NCBI GenBank assembly: GCA_965197545.1
Contig: CBDANJ010000008.1
Span: 1,426,001-1,490,000 of the forward strand
Direction: 5' to 3'
DNA length: 64,000 bases
Source: CATOSP01 sp965197545
GTDB taxonomy: Bacteria > Chloroflexota > Dehalococcoidia > Lucifugimonadales > UBA3495
Of the stretch, positions 38,523 through 47,222 are shown piece after piece (positions within the stretch are counted from its first letter, which is position 1; every line of letters begins with the position of its first letter). The notes below the pieces were generated by a model. It did not search any database. It was not told the DNA's origin and saw nothing but the letters and a program-made list of their open reading frames with translations. The position numbers and the translations under genes were made by a program.

Positions 38523-38542
38523 TCTGGACCGATCTGGACCGA
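38523..38542 (+). repeat. 10-nt tandem duplication
   Basis: TCTGGACCGA twice in a row within the ISAs1-like transposase gene. Confidence 0.85.
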
Positions 38543-38762
38543 TGAGGCACTGGCCGACTATATCCGGGAGGAGTTGGGATTTCCGGGGGCGAGGCAGGGT
38601 GCGATGATGGAGAAGGTGAGGGTGGATATAGCCACCGGGGAGGTGAGCCGGGAGCGCTGGTATCTGCTGACCAGCCTGAGTTCCCGCCAGTGCGGACCGA
38701 AAGAACTGCTTCGAGGGTTCCGCAACCACTGGAGCGCCCCGAACAGCCTGCATCACGTGAAG

Positions 38763-38785
38763 AGCCTGCCCCGGGGACACCCGGG
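38763..38785 (+). repeat. AGCCTG hairpin element (23 nt)
   Basis: Stem CCCCGGG/CCCGGG. Target AAG^GAC, sense orientation. Without it HHVK joins DRSWDEDVHTL, as expected for the family. Confidence 0.75.
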
Positions 38786-39012
38786 GACCGCAGTTGGGAT
38801 GAAGACGTCCACACCCTGCGCCGCCCAGGACTGGGCGAGGTATTCACCACCCTGGTAAACACCGGGCTGAACGCCCTGCGCCTGGAAGGATGGTTTCCTC
38901 ACCGGATGTCCATGCCCCTGCGAGCCAAGACCTGCGCCTTCCGCCCAATGCAGACCATCGACCGCCTCTACGGACGAGCTTCCTGACTTTGCAATCGCCC
39001 TGCAGTTACCCC

Positions 39013-39177
39013 CAGGGCCTTTTCATTCTCCCTCTCCCGTGGGGAGAGGGCTGGGGTGAGGGACGACTCTCCCTGCAATGGTAGTAGCTGCGGCAAATCA
39101 GTTTGCGTGGAAACTCCCTCACCCTGACCCTCTCCCAGAGGGAGAGGGGACACCTTTCTGAAAATGAAAAGTCCCTG
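39013..39177. mobile_element. 165-bp MITE with ISAs1-like ends and 10-bp target duplication
   Basis: Ends CAGGGCCTTTTCATT and AATGAAAAGTCCCTG are inverted repeats. CAGTTACCCC is repeated directly on both sides (39003-39012 and 39178-39187), a perfect 10-bp target duplication, as ISAs1-type transposases can make. The interior holds two CCCTCTCCC/GGGAGAGGG-type pairs that could form large hairpins. A second copy is at 52826-52990. Confidence 0.9.
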
Positions 39178-39306
39178 CAGTTACCCCTGTCATCGTTGAC
39201 TCCGTTCTACAAGCGAGGGTATCCTAAACTCCGCTTTGGCTTCCCGACCCCTACTCAACCGATACCGCTCTACCGGTCGCTTTCCGCGGTGTCAGGGGAG
39301 GTCCTC

Positions 39307-41070
39307 TTGGCGTCACATCCTACAACCCCTAATGTAGTCCGCGAACGCAACGTAATGGTCCCCATGCGTGACGGGGTGCGCCTGGCGGCGGATGTAGTCC
39401 GTCCCGGGGCTCCGGGCCGGTATCCGGTTTTGGTGACCCGGGGACCATACGGGAAAGACGGATACGTCGATAACCCGGACCATTCCATGTGGTTCTTTTC
39501 GCAACGAGGTTATGTCGTAGTAAGCCAGGACTGCCGCGCCCGATTCGAATCGGAAGGCGAAGGGTACAATCCTCTGTTTCAGGAAGTGCGGGACGGCTAC
39601 GACACGGTCGAATGGGCAGCCCGTCAGCCCTGGTCCAACGGCAGGGTCGGCACCACCGGCCAGTCCTACCTGGGCGCAACCCAGTACACGCTGGCCACCA
39701 ACAACCCGATGCCGCCCCACCTGCAGGCCATGGCCCCGGTATCGGCTTCTTCGGACTTCCACCAGAGCTGGGTCTACCATACCGGCGGCGCGATGGAATG
39801 GGGCTGGATGGTCCCCTATGCCATCCATAAAGGCCTTAACACTTTGTCCCGGCTTGGCCGGAACGACCTACTGGAAAAGATGGAGGAATACCTCCTCCCG
39901 GCGGAGAATTTCGCCCGGCCGTTGACCGAGGAATGGTTCCGCCATCTTCCCTTGAAAGACTGGGTGGGCTTGCTGAAGGAGACCGCACCGTACTTCGAAG
40001 AGTATCTGAGCAACGAAAAAGACGGACCCTACTGGTGGCAACTCAACCTCAATCACCATTTAGGCGGCATCACGGTCCCGATGTTCCACGTCAGCTCATG
40101 GTATGACATCTTCCTGGAGGGCGCCCTCAATGCCTACAACGGCATACGGGACAAGGGCGGCAACCAATTAGCCCGGGACAACCAGAAGCTATTGGTTGGA
40201 CCGTGGGCCCACATCCGCCCTTACACGGGGCCCACTTCTAGAGACACCGGCGACATCGACTTCGGCGAAGAAGCTCGGATCGAGCTGCACGAGTACCTGC
40301 TCCGTTGGTTCGATTACTGGCTCAAGGACCAGCAGACCGCCATCATGCACGACCCACCGGTCTACTTGTTCGTAATGGGCGAGAATAGGTGGCGCTACGA
40401 AAACGAGTGGCCGTTGGCCCGCACCCACTATACGCGGTACTATTTGCATTCAGACGGCCCCGCCAACACCAGGCACGGCGGGGGCACACTTTCAACCGTC
40501 CCGCAGGGGGAAGAACCTCCGGACTCCTTCGTCTATGACCCCCACGACCCTGTACCGACCCGCCGGGGAAACACGTTGATCATCCCCCACGGAGTGGCAG
40601 ACCAAAGGGAGGTCGAAGACCGCCAGGATGTCCTGGTCTATACTTCGGACCCGCTGGAACGGGACATGGAGATCACCGGACCGATCAGCGTCCGGCTATT
40701 TGCCGCCTCCAGCGCGGTCGACACAGATTTCACCGCGAAGCTGGTGGACGTGAGGCCCGACGGCTTTGCGCAAAACCTACAAGACGGGATCGTCCGCGCC
40801 AGGTACCGGACATCGGCGTCCGAATCGACGCCGATAACCCCCGGCCAGGTGTACGAGTACACCATAGACCTGTGGGCCACCAGCCACGTTGTGCACGCTG
40901 GCCACCGTATTCGTGTGGACATCTCAAGCAGCAACTTCCCACGATTCGACCGCAACCCAAACACGGGCGCGCCCATCGGTGAGGAATCGAGACTGGAATC
41001 CGCCCGGCAAGAAGTCCACCACTCCGGGGCGCGTCCCTCACACATCATCCTGCCTATCATTCCCAGGTAA
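39307..41070 (+). CDS. CocE/NonD-family hydrolase (X-Pro dipeptidyl-peptidase type)
   Basis: A 587-residue serine hydrolase. The start chosen is the TTG at 39307 with GGGGAGG just upstream; the frame is open further but would begin in the MITE. The N-terminal alpha/beta domain has VPMRDGVRLAADVVRPG, VSQDCRARFESEG and the nucleophile region RVGTTGQSYLGATQYTLA (Ser in GQSYLG). The acid and His lie in the HVSSWYDIFLEGAL and KLLVGPWAHI regions. The C-terminal jelly-roll domain contains LERDMEITGPISVRLFA. The family cleaves esters and amides, including cocaine esterase and acyl-amidases. It looks intact. Confidence 0.92.
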   Translation: MASHPTTPNVVRERNVMVPMRDGVRLAADVVRPGAPGRYPVLVTRGPYGKDGYVDNPDHSMWFFSQRGYVVVSQDCRARFESEGEGYNPLFQEVRDGYDTVEWAARQPWSNGRVGTTGQSYLGATQYTLATNNPMPPHLQAMAPVSASSDFHQSWVYHTGGAMEWGWMVPYAIHKGLNTLSRLGRNDLLEKMEEYLLPAENFARPLTEEWFRHLPLKDWVGLLKETAPYFEEYLSNEKDGPYWWQLNLNHHLGGITVPMFHVSSWYDIFLEGALNAYNGIRDKGGNQLARDNQKLLVGPWAHIRPYTGPTSRDTGDIDFGEEARIELHEYLLRWFDYWLKDQQTAIMHDPPVYLFVMGENRWRYENEWPLARTHYTRYYLHSDGPANTRHGGGTLSTVPQGEEPPDSFVYDPHDPVPTRRGNTLIIPHGVADQREVEDRQDVLVYTSDPLERDMEITGPISVRLFAASSAVDTDFTAKLVDVRPDGFAQNLQDGIVRARYRTSASESTPITPGQVYEYTIDLWATSHVVHAGHRIRVDISSSNFPRFDRNPNTGAPIGEESRLESARQEVHHSGARPSHIILPIIPR

Positions 41071-41159
41071 TTCGGTCTCCGTTTGAATCCCACACAAACC
41101 TGGGCCCGTAGTCCCAATCGCAAAACGGCATTAGCCAGACACCGGAGGAATCAACCGAA

Positions 41160-41624
41160 ATGCCCATCATCGACCGGGTCCTCACAGACCAGCAATTGGC
41201 TCTGTTAACCGCCGTCGTAGACCGGATCATCCCATCCGAAGGGGAGATGCCCGGCGCGGCCGAAATGGGAATATCAGGGTTTATCGAAGGAGTTCTGTTA
41301 GCCCAAATGCCTATCAGACGGCGGTTCATCGAAGGGCTGACCCAGATCGAAATCGCGGCTTCGGCCAAAGGACAGGGAGACTTCGAAGGGTTATCGGGCG
41401 AGGACCAAGACTCGGCGCTACGGGAAGTGGAGGCCGCCAACTCCACGTTCTTCGATGAATTGGTGCGCCAAACCTACAACGGATACTACACAAACAGGGA
41501 AGTATTCCAAAAGCTGGGCATTCCCGAGGCGTCGGCTCCCGACTCCGGGAGGCAGCCTGATTTGCTGGATGTGTCCCTTCTGGAAAGGCAGCGGCAACGG
41601 GCGCCCTTCTGGAGGCAGATTTAA
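41160..41624 (+). CDS. Gluconate 2-dehydrogenase subunit 3-like protein
   Basis: A 154-residue protein with LLTAVVDRIIPSEGEMPGAAE then MGISGFIEGVLL, the signature of the gluconate 2-dehydrogenase subunit 3 family, which normally accompanies a GMC or other membrane-linked dehydrogenase. Here no such partner follows. Neither a twin-arginine signal nor a membrane segment is visible, unlike many members. It lies 89 bases after the CocE-type hydrolase gene. Confidence 0.75.
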   Translation: MPIIDRVLTDQQLALLTAVVDRIIPSEGEMPGAAEMGISGFIEGVLLAQMPIRRRFIEGLTQIEIAASAKGQGDFEGLSGEDQDSALREVEAANSTFFDELVRQTYNGYYTNREVFQKLGIPEASAPDSGRQPDLLDVSLLERQRQRAPFWRQI

Positions 41625-41644
41625 CCCGGTGCGATAGTCTCCGG

Positions 41645-41693
41645 GGTCAGCCGGTCAGCCGGTCAGCCGGTCAGCCGGTCAGCCGGTCAGCCG
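41645..41693. repeat. 8-nt tandem array
   Basis: About six units of GGTCAGCC in a row, 20 bases after the subunit-3 gene. Non-coding. Repeat number could vary between strains. Confidence 0.9.
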
Positions 41694-41894
41694 GGTAACG
41701 CTTCCGCTGGTCAAAAAGGCAACCACGGGACCCAACGCGGATGAGTCCACGGCCGGTCCGCCCTCTTGGCGGCTGGCAAGATCGCGGAGGGCAGGGCTTG
41801 AGCCTTCTAACGGTTCTCCCGCCGTTCTCGGCGACCGTCCCCTTCACCGCACCTGACACAACCCCCTACCCTCCGGCCCTGGTCTGAGCCAGGT

Positions 41895-42800
41895 CTAGAC
41901 GCTCAGCGCCAGTTGCAACTGACGCTGTGGTTGCTGCATCTTCTTGGTGGGTTCCATGCTGGGCAGTCTCCAGCTCATCCGCGCATCATCCACCAACTTC
42001 AACACCTCGGACGTGTAATCCCGGGGCGCGTAGGTCTTACGGTACAACTTGGCGTAGGATGGCGTCAGGTGGGGATAAGCCTCCCGCAGCATGGGCATAA
42101 ACCATTCCTTGGAGCCTGGCTTCAGAAACAAGACGTTGGCGCCGATGAATTGGGCCTTGTGTTCAGCCGCCGCCGCGGCGACAGCGTGAATGCTCTCGGC
42201 GCTGTCGGAGATCCCCGGAATCAGAGGGGCCATCATTACACCGGCGGGGATTCCATGCTCCACCAAATGCTGCATCGCCTCCATCCGGGCCATCGGGCTG
42301 GGCGTACCAGGCTCGGTTAGCTTCCAGACCTCCGGGTCTATACTGCCTATGCTGAAGTTGACCCGAACATCGGCGACTTGCCGGAGTTCGCGGAGCACGT
42401 CCGCATCTCTCCGGACCAACACACCCTTGGTGGTGATTGACGCGGGGTTCTCAAAGTCGCACAGGACCTCGATGATGCGTCTTGTCAATTCGTATTCGGC
42501 CTCGGCTGGTTCGTAAGGGTCAGAAGCCGTGCCGATTGCGATGCCTTCACCGCGCCAACTGGACTTCTTTAGCTCCTTCCGCAACACTTCCGGGCTATTG
42601 ACCTTGGCAAATACCCTTTGCTCGAACTCCCTGCCCGCGTCCAACCCCCAGAATTCGTGGGTTGGCCTGGCATAGCAGTACCGACATGCGTGGCGGCACC
42701 CACGATAGGGATTCAGTGTCCAGCGGAACGGGAAATTCGGGATATCCAGCTTGTTGAGCAAAGACTTGCATTGGATTTCCTGTACCTCTGCCCCTGCCAT
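41895..42800 (-). CDS. Radical SAM protein (Rv2578c/PA0069-like)
   Basis: A 301-residue protein of the spore-photolyase-like radical SAM group. The cluster motif is GCRHACRYCYA (C35, C39, C42), after the conserved LNPYRGC. Downstream are IAIGTASDPYEPAE, the barrel strands VLVRRDADVLREL and VNFSIGSIDPEVW, and PLIPGISDS. The family reaction is unknown; members reductively cleave S-adenosylmethionine. It is a single gene. The Shine-Dalgarno cannot be placed clearly. Confidence 0.88.
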   Translation of the reverse strand: MAGAEVQEIQCKSLLNKLDIPNFPFRWTLNPYRGCRHACRYCYARPTHEFWGLDAGREFEQRVFAKVNSPEVLRKELKKSSWRGEGIAIGTASDPYEPAEAEYELTRRIIEVLCDFENPASITTKGVLVRRDADVLRELRQVADVRVNFSIGSIDPEVWKLTEPGTPSPMARMEAMQHLVEHGIPAGVMMAPLIPGISDSAESIHAVAAAAAEHKAQFIGANVLFLKPGSKEWFMPMLREAYPHLTPSYAKLYRKTYAPRDYTSEVLKLVDDARMSWRLPSMEPTKKMQQPQRQLQLALSV

Positions 42801-42946
42801 CTTCAGACTCCTTGACTTCGGCTAATTGGACCGTATGTTCTAATAGTAGTGGCGTGCATACGGGACATCAAGGCCCAAGTGTCAGTAAGAGTGATCATGG
42901 CGAAGGAGAGAACCGGGCCAATTGGCGGGGGCCAGGGGAAGGAGAG

Positions 42947-43294
42947 CTACCGATAGAGGGGCTTGAAGAAACTGTGGAGGTAGTTCCGCTGGTGGGCCCA
43001 CGAGTGCGCGCGCTTTACCGCCACATCTGGGATCTGCTCGGCCCGCCTATGGGTGATGCGCATGGTTTCATAACGGCTGAGTTCAGGCGGCGCGTCGGCG
43101 GTGAAAATGACCTCGCACTCCTGCGCCTCCAGAAAGGTCTTTAGCCCAGTGTAGCCTTTGGGCCGGGTATTGGGCGTCTGGTAGATGTAAAGCTCTGTAC
43201 AACCCATCAGCTCTTCGACGTGGTCCGTACCGCTCCCACGCCCTCCACCCTGACGGCGTTGCCTTCTATTTACTCCGAAATTTCCCAGGCTCAT
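42947..43294 (-). CDS. Hypothetical protein
   Basis: A 115-residue frame from an ATG. The second half is protein-like (MGCTELYIYQTPNTRPKGYT, then FLEAQECEVIFTADAPPELS), whereas the first 30 residues are very basic and less convincing. It could be a fragment of a longer gene. No family is recognised. Confidence 0.35.
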   Translation of the reverse strand: MSLGNFGVNRRQRRQGGGRGSGTDHVEELMGCTELYIYQTPNTRPKGYTGLKTFLEAQECEVIFTADAPPELSRYETMRITHRRAEQIPDVAVKRAHSWAHQRNYLHSFFKPLYR

Positions 43295-43350
43295 ATCATT
43301 CGACCTGTCTGGTCCACGAGGCTGCGGGCGTTCCGATGGCGCGGTTATTG

Positions 43351-44253
43351 CTAAGGATAGACCGCCCAGCCTACGCGGTTGGTCTCGGCTTTGAAAAAAT
43401 GGCCGTCCGTGCTGGTGACGTACAGAGTAGAGCGGTCCGGTCCGCCGAAACAGCAGTTGGTGGGCCTGGTGGCCTGGACACGGTGAGTGTCCAGGACGCG
43501 GCCGGAGGGAGAGAACACATAGATCATCGGCCCCGGACCGGCCGAGGGCCAGCCCGCCGTGGCGACTATATTGCCATCGATGTCCAGGCACATTCCGTCG
43601 ATGCCGCGGTGGACGCCGTCCTGATCTCTACCAAAGGTGTGCAGAACGGTATAGGGGCCCAGGTTTCCGTCGTTCCCTATGGGATACGCCCTTAACTCGC
43701 GGTCCAAGTTGATGTCGTCGCTGTTGCTTTCCGCCACGTAAAGCGTGGAGTCATCGGGAGAGACCAGAATCCCGTTGGGCATCGTGGTGTCGAAGGTTAC
43801 ACGGGTTACGCTATAGGTCCCGTCTGCCTGGGGGTCGGCGCGGAGTACGGAGCGGTTGTCCAACTCCTCGATCTCCGAAGCGTCGACGTTCGGCGTATTC
43901 CATGGGTTGGTGAACCAGATGCGCCCCCGCCGGTCCACAGCCAGGTCGTTAGGGGTGTTGAGTTTCTGTCCATCCACCCGGTCGGCGATGGTCGTGGTCG
44001 TACCGTCAGGACCAAAACGCACGATGGAACGCCCGCCGGAACAGCACCCATATAGCCGTCCTTCCGCGTCGTGGGCCAGTCCATTGGTGCGGTTTGTGCC
44101 TCCGCGAACTTCAGAGAATTCCCCGGATTTGGGGTCGAAGCGCATGATGCGGCTCGCCGGGATGTGGGTGAACAGGACGGCTTCTCCGTCCCAGACCGGA
44201 CCTTCGGTTATTCCGCCGAAGGGTGTCGCCAAAAGCTGGAATCGCCATTCCAT
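43351..44253 (-). CDS. SMP-30/gluconolactonase-family protein
   Basis: A 300-residue six-bladed propeller lactonase: FGGITEGPVWDGEAVLFTHI places the metal-binding Glu in TEGPVW, RTNGLAHDAEGRLYGC and NTPNDLAVDRRGRIWFTNPW are the usual binding blades (Asn in TPNDLAVD), and DGVHRGIDGMCLDIDGNI supplies the catalytic Asp region. The family hydrolyses sugar or aromatic lactones with a divalent metal. A single gene without evident partners. Confidence 0.9.
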   Translation of the reverse strand: MEWRFQLLATPFGGITEGPVWDGEAVLFTHIPASRIMRFDPKSGEFSEVRGGTNRTNGLAHDAEGRLYGCCSGGRSIVRFGPDGTTTTIADRVDGQKLNTPNDLAVDRRGRIWFTNPWNTPNVDASEIEELDNRSVLRADPQADGTYSVTRVTFDTTMPNGILVSPDDSTLYVAESNSDDINLDRELRAYPIGNDGNLGPYTVLHTFGRDQDGVHRGIDGMCLDIDGNIVATAGWPSAGPGPMIYVFSPSGRVLDTHRVQATRPTNCCFGGPDRSTLYVTSTDGHFFKAETNRVGWAVYP

Positions 44254-44497
44254 CCGTGCGGTCCCCCAAGATCAAACTTTATAGGCCGATGGAATCCAGA
44301 CTCGTTGACGCCGATTGTAGCAGAGGGGGGGTAACTGAACAATCGGCGCTGACAGAACACGATAATTCCCCGGCCTTGCGGATGATATAATTTTCCGGCT
44401 GCGTGTCAGGGCGCGTAGACTCGAATGGAGCGCCGCCAAAACTCCAAGCTCGTTGAGCCGATATTGGTCTCGGGCGCGGAGTCCTCGTCAGGTAGAT

Positions 44498-45106
44498 ATG
44501 GACCGGGTATTCAGAGAGCTCCTGGAAGCGGTTATCCTGGCCACAATCGTCTTCCTATTGATCCACACCAGCATCCGGAACTTCAAGGTGGAAGGCTCCA
44601 GCATGAACCCCACACTGGAGTCGGGCCAGCATCTTATCGTCAATAAGCTGGTCTATTCTCAGCTGGATATGGACCGGCTATCCCGGATCATCCCATTTTG
44701 GCAGGTGGAAACCCCTGATACGCGGTATGCCATCCACCCCCCCAGGCGGGGAGAAGTCATCGTTTTTCACTTCCCTAGAGACCCGAGCAAGGACTTCGTC
44801 AAACGAGTGATCGGACTACCCGGCGAAGAGGTGGAGATACTACAGGGCAAGGTGTACATCAATGAACAGGCGCTAACCGAGCCATACCTTGACCGCCTAG
44901 ACACTTCCCGCGTGGGACCCACGCGCCTCAGGGAGAAGGAATACTTCGTCTTGGGGGATAACCGGCGCAGCAGCAACGACTCGCGGATCTGGGGACCCGT
45001 GTCGGAAACCTACGTAGTGGGCAAGGTATGGTTCGTCTATTGGCCCTTTTCCAAGGTGCAGCTACTCGACGGCATCACACAATACGCTCCCCTGATGACC
45101 CGTTAG
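44498..45106 (+). CDS. lepB: Signal peptidase I
   Basis: A 202-residue type I signal peptidase. One N-terminal membrane helix (LLEAVILATIVFLLIHTSI) precedes the catalytic serine in VEGSSMNPTL (Ser35). The general base lysine is K102 in DFVKRVIGLPGEEV. The C-terminal box is FVLGDNRRSSNDSR. It anchors in the cytoplasmic membrane and cleaves leader peptides from exported proteins. The ATG at 44498 is chosen because it starts just before the helix; a longer frame upstream lacks support. Confidence 0.95.
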   Translation: MDRVFRELLEAVILATIVFLLIHTSIRNFKVEGSSMNPTLESGQHLIVNKLVYSQLDMDRLSRIIPFWQVETPDTRYAIHPPRRGEVIVFHFPRDPSKDFVKRVIGLPGEEVEILQGKVYINEQALTEPYLDRLDTSRVGPTRLREKEYFVLGDNRRSSNDSRIWGPVSETYVVGKVWFVYWPFSKVQLLDGITQYAPLMTR

Positions 45107-45157
45107 GCGCCGTATCCCGGTTTTGACCGCCCCGCGCGCAATTAAGGCGAAGCCAGG

Positions 45158-45481
45158 CTACTCTTTGGCGGGACCCACCATCACGTCGCCGCCGTCTATC
45201 CTGACCTCGTAGGTCTTCAGTTTGTCTTCGGCAGGAGGTGTCAACACCTCTCCGGTTGTCACATTGAACGCGGCCCCATGTAGGGGACATTCGATCTCTT
45301 CTCCGCTCAAGTCGCCTTCGGAGAGACTGGCCAGGGCATGGGTGCAAGTATCGTCGCAGGCGACGATGTTCCCATCGACATTTGCGACCAGCACCGGTTC
45401 CGAGCCGACCTCGACTACTTTCATGTCGCCGGGCGACAGTTCTCCCACGTCAGCAACCTTGACAAAGCCCTCTTCGGCCAT
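45158..45481 (-). CDS. Rieske [2Fe-2S] ferredoxin
   Basis: A 107-residue stand-alone Rieske domain. The cluster ligands are C46 and H48 in DTCTHALASL and C65 and H68 in IECPLHGAAFN, the standard pattern of non-haem dioxygenase ferredoxins. It is soluble, with no signal peptide. It would donate electrons to an oxygenase; in this window a dioxygenase beta relic is found 24 kb away, and no intact partner is adjacent. Confidence 0.93.
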   Translation of the reverse strand: MAEEGFVKVADVGELSPGDMKVVEVGSEPVLVANVDGNIVACDDTCTHALASLSEGDLSGEEIECPLHGAAFNVTTGEVLTPPAEDKLKTYEVRIDGGDVMVGPAKE

Positions 45482-45765
45482 GTTCTCCTCCTCGTGTATC
45501 CAGCGTTAAAGCTCGAAGCAGGCCCAGCCAGACTCCAGCCTCAATTCAAACGCTGTACATTATATGGCACCTCTCCCGGCCATGAAAAGCTGCGCGGGCC
45601 GGTACCCAGAGTATTTCGGTTGTCTGAATAGTGGCATACCGGGAGCAATCGCCCGTCCACCTTGACTGGATATTCGCGGCGGAGTCAATTATCAAAAGTC
45701 CCCGGGATCTGGCGCGGCCGAGTGGACACTAGAAAAGACGAGAACCTATAATGGCTGTTGGCAGA

Positions 45766-45854
45766 GGAGAGGTGCCAGAGTGGACGAATGGGCGCGACTG
45801 GAAATCGCGTAGGGGCCTTGCTTCTCGCGGGTTCGAATCCCGCCCTCTCCGCCA
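45766..45854 (+). tRNA. tRNA-Ser (GGA anticodon)
   Basis: An 89-base class II tRNA. The acceptor GGAGAGG pairs with CCTCTCC, the 3' GCCA is encoded, the anticodon loop CTGGAAA gives GGA between GCGCGA-type stem halves, a long variable arm is present, and the T-arm is GCGGGTTCGAATCCCGC. A decayed integrase lies directly downstream, as usual for tRNA-Ser integration sites. Confidence 0.95.
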
Positions 45855-46004
45855 GCGACTCCCGCCAATCCAGCTTTGACATTGCCCAAACCACCCCAAT
45901 TCAGCTACGAAACGGCCTCCATCACCTTTCCCACAGCGTCTCATACTGTCCATAACATCTCACACAATCTTAGCGAAAATGGCCCCTATGTCATCGAGCG
46001 GTAC

Positions 46005-47159
46005 ATGGTGAAAAAGGGCAAGCATCCCCACAGCGCACTATCCGCGGCCAAGGTCCGCACCGAGAAACGCCCGAGCCTGTACGCAGACGGCAACGGCCTC
46101 TACCTCCAGGTGACCCCTCCGGCGCCAGGAGATGGGTCCAGCGCATCGTCGTCAACGGCTGCCGCCGCAAGTTCGGCCTGGGAGGGTGGCCCGACGTTTC
46201 CCTGGCCGAAGCCCGCCATCAGGCCGTCCTCAACCTCGGCACAGTCCGCGCCGGCGGCGACTCCCTGGTCGAGAAGCGCCGCCGGTCCATGCCAACCTTC
46301 GCCGAGGTCGCAGGGAGGGTGATCGCCTTCCGCCGCCCCACCTGGAAGAGCGCCAAGCACGCCGCGCAGTGGGAATCGACCCTCAGCGCCTACGCCTACC
46401 CCGTCGTAGGCTCCCGCCCCGTGGGCGAGATCACCAGCTCCGACGTACCGCGCGTCCTGACCCCGATTTGGAACTCCAAGGCCGAGACCGCCCAGCGCCG
46501 TCCTCGATTGGGCCGTCGCCCAGGACTACCGCTCCGACAACCCCGCCGGCGCCATCTCCGCAGCCCTGCCCAGGCTGTGCCGCGCCGCCCGCCACCACGC
46601 CGCCCTCCACTACTCCGAGGTAGCCGCGGCAGTCCGCCGCGTGTGGGACTCCGGGGCCATGCCGGTAACCAAGCTGGCCTTCGAGTTCCTGGTGCTGACC
46701 GCAACCCGCTCCGGCGACGTGTAGCTGGCCGTGTGGGACGAAGTGGACTAGGACACCCGCTCCTGGTCGATACCGGGGGAGCGCATGAAGGCGGACCGGG
46801 ACCACCGGGTTCCCCTGGCGGATCGCGCCCTGGGCCAGCAGTCCCAGGCCAGGGAGTTGGGAGACGGGCAGGGCCTGGTCTTCCAGGGAGCGCGCAGCGG
46901 ACGGCCCCTCTCGGACATGACCCACCGAAACTTGATGAATGACCTGGGTCTGGTGGCCCCGGATGGTCGCCCCGCAGTTCCGCATGGGTTCCGGTCATCG
47001 TTCAAGGACTGGGCCTCTGAGACTGGAGTACCGGAGGTGGTTAGCGAGTTGGCGTTGGCCCACGTGCGAAAGAACCAGACCGAAGCGGCCTACGCCCGGT
47101 CAGACCTCTTCGACCGACGCCGGGTGCTCATGGACCAGTGGGCCGGGTATCTGTCGTGA
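46005..47159 (+). pseudogene. Tyrosine integrase, decayed, next to tRNA-Ser
   Basis: The N-terminus (HSALSAAKVRTEKRPSLYAD) is the arm-binding domain of P4-type integrases. The core-binding part follows in another frame (MPTFAEVAGRVIAFRRPTWK). Further frame changes occur near 46120 and 46490. The catalytic domain (FLVLTATRSGDV, PHGFRSSFKDW, LAHVRKN and the Tyr in EAAYARSD) holds two TAG codons at about 46723 and 46750. It is a relic of an island that integrated at tRNA-Ser. The 3' duplicate of the tRNA end was not found within this window. Confidence 0.8.
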
Positions 47160-47222
47160 TTATCGAAATCTTCCCACATGCAAGAGGCCCGGACCAGTAC
47201 GTGATCCAGGCTTTATCGTTTA

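Larger units (their letters stand above)
37793..38986 (+). pseudogene. ISAs1-like transposase with several frame lesions and two hairpins
   Basis: MEAAESLFQCLEQAPDPRKA is a typical start. A 24-nt hairpin at 37883-37906 sits in frame. Near 38100 one base is missing (LTGWV then ANVVAEQQLSASVDGKWAK in another frame). Near 38500 there is a one-base shift, then a 10-nt duplication (38523-38542). A further 23-nt hairpin at 38763-38785 shifts the frame after LHHVK. The end reads EVFTTLVNTGLNALRLEGWF to IDRLYGRAS. Five lesions in one gene indicate long decay. Confidence 0.8.
37723..39001 (+). mobile_element. ISAs1-like insertion sequence, GATTGCAAAGTC ends
   Basis: TAGGACGATTGCAAAGTCTG at the left and the complement of CAGGGCGATTGCAAAGTCAG at the right form its inverted ends. 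It directly follows the previous IS, separated by ten bases. Length is about 1280 bp. Confidence 0.75.

Noticed and set aside
41645..41693. Possible CRISPR array
   Set aside because: The units are only 8 nt, contiguous and without spacers; no cas genes occur in the window.
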